Assembly (NCBI GenBank): GCA_030640725.1 | Contig: DAOWIV010000208.1 | Span: forward strand, 1-6,198 | Reading direction: 5' to 3' | Length of the DNA: 6,198 nt | Source of the DNA: Methanosarcinales archaeon | GTDB taxonomy: Archaea; Halobacteriota; Methanosarcinia; Methanosarcinales; Methanogasteraceae | Shown: positions 5,836 to 6,198 of the stretch, piece after piece | How positions within the stretch are numbered: the stretch's first letter is position 1 | Layout of the letters: each line of letters starts with the position of its first letter | Translations under genes and position numbers: made by a program | Notes under the pieces: generated by a model | The model's database searches: none | Told to the model about the DNA's origin: nothing | What the model saw: the letters and a program-made list of their open reading frames with translations, nothing else

Positions 5836-6198
5836 ATGACTCTACGACTTGAAAATAAACAAAATAGTCCAACTGCGATGAGGTTAAGCCATCTGGTGAT
5901 GGCTGCCATCATCCTGCTGCTATCTCCACTGATCCTGACCGCCGCTGCGTCAGACGATTATGGCGAGCAGATCTTTGAGCGGAATCTGAACGATGGCGAA
6001 GGTGTCGAGATCGAGCACAGTATAACAATAGAGGTTGTTGACACAACGGAAGATATTGTTGACTCTGCAGAGTTCCGTATATCGAGTCCGCGAGTGTTTG
6101 AACGGACGGTTAAGGTATTTGCGGGCGATAAGCCGACCAACTATGAGACTTATAACGGCGCCCGCATATATCTGGATGTAATCTCGGTGCATGACGAG
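5836..6198 (+). CDS. Exported protein of unknown function, N-terminal part (runs off right edge)
   Basis: I do not recognise the family. The 121 visible codons are open to the window end. A signal peptide is clear: a short polar N-terminus, then a hydrophobic segment at residues about 20-37 (VMAAIILLLSPLIL), then TAAASDD, where cleavage is likely. The mature part begins acidic (DDYGEQIFERNLNDGEGVEIEH). It continues in short beta-prone stretches (ITIEVVD, TVKVFAG, ARIYLDVISV) separated by acidic turns, as in archaeal surface or S-layer-like beta-sandwich proteins. That comparison is only by style. ATG 5836 is preceded by GGGGGT eight bases upstream. ATG 5878 would give a shorter, more typical signal peptide but has no ribosome binding site. 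Confidence 0.75.
   Translation, partial: MTLRLENKQNSPTAMRLSHLVMAAIILLLSPLILTAAASDDYGEQIFERNLNDGEGVEIEHSITIEVVDTTEDIVDSAEFRISSPRVFERTVKVFAGDKPTNYETYNGARIYLDVISVHDE

Noticed and set aside
1..6198. CRISPR array, toxin-antitoxin pair or defence system
   Set aside because: No regularly spaced repeats are visible, and every well-supported gene is housekeeping, surface-related or the intron RT.

Overview
The window is archaeal chromosome, most likely from a euryarchaeal (Halobacteriota-type) lineage. The evidence is an FtsZ of archaeal type directly followed by a 60-residue archaeal SecE, TATA-box promoters of the TTTAAATA / TTATATA kind, a tRNA-Gly without an encoded CCA end, and an exported beta-propeller protein ending in a PGF-CTERM-like sorting signal. 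A methanogen- or ANME/Syntrophoarchaeum-like host is my guess from general style; nothing here proves it.

Layout. (1) Positions 1-1026, minus strand: the 5' part of a group II intron. It has a GUGCG 5' end, a domain I hairpin whose loop matches the upstream exon (EBS1/IBS1), and the N-terminal 159 codons of an intron-encoded reverse transcriptase running off the left edge. (2) 1027-1121: a short junction that is the intron's 5' exon, with a possible + strand remnant of a disrupted or decayed protein gene. (3) 1122-2504, minus: dihydroorotase (pyrC), preceded by a TATA box and by a 50-nt stretch that resembles a tRNA-Gly lacking its anticodon arm. (4) 2766-2836, plus: tRNA-Gly(CCC) with its own TATA box. 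(5) 2911-3951, plus: an exported six-bladed TolB/PD40-type beta-propeller with a Thr/Ala/Gly/Asp-rich linker and a PGF-CTERM-like C-terminus. (6) 3952-4256: intergenic, with a terminator-like element and the ftsZ promoter. (7) 4257-5555, plus: ftsZ-secE, a tight pair three bases apart. (8) 5556-5835: intergenic, AT-rich, with several TATA-like elements. (9) 5836 to the right edge, plus: N-terminal part of an unrecognised exported protein.

How the parts relate. Most of the window is housekeeping: pyrimidine synthesis, a glycine tRNA, the division GTPase and a Sec translocon subunit. Between and beside these lie cell-surface genes (the propeller and the truncated exported protein) and one retroelement. 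In many Euryarchaeota nusG/spt5 and ribosomal protein genes follow secE; here secE is followed by an apparent transcription stop and an unrelated exported protein. I found no CRISPR array and no defence cluster, and I see no clear evidence for a wholly new system. The best leads are the intron and its target site, the tRNA-like remnant in front of pyrC, and the anchored propeller.
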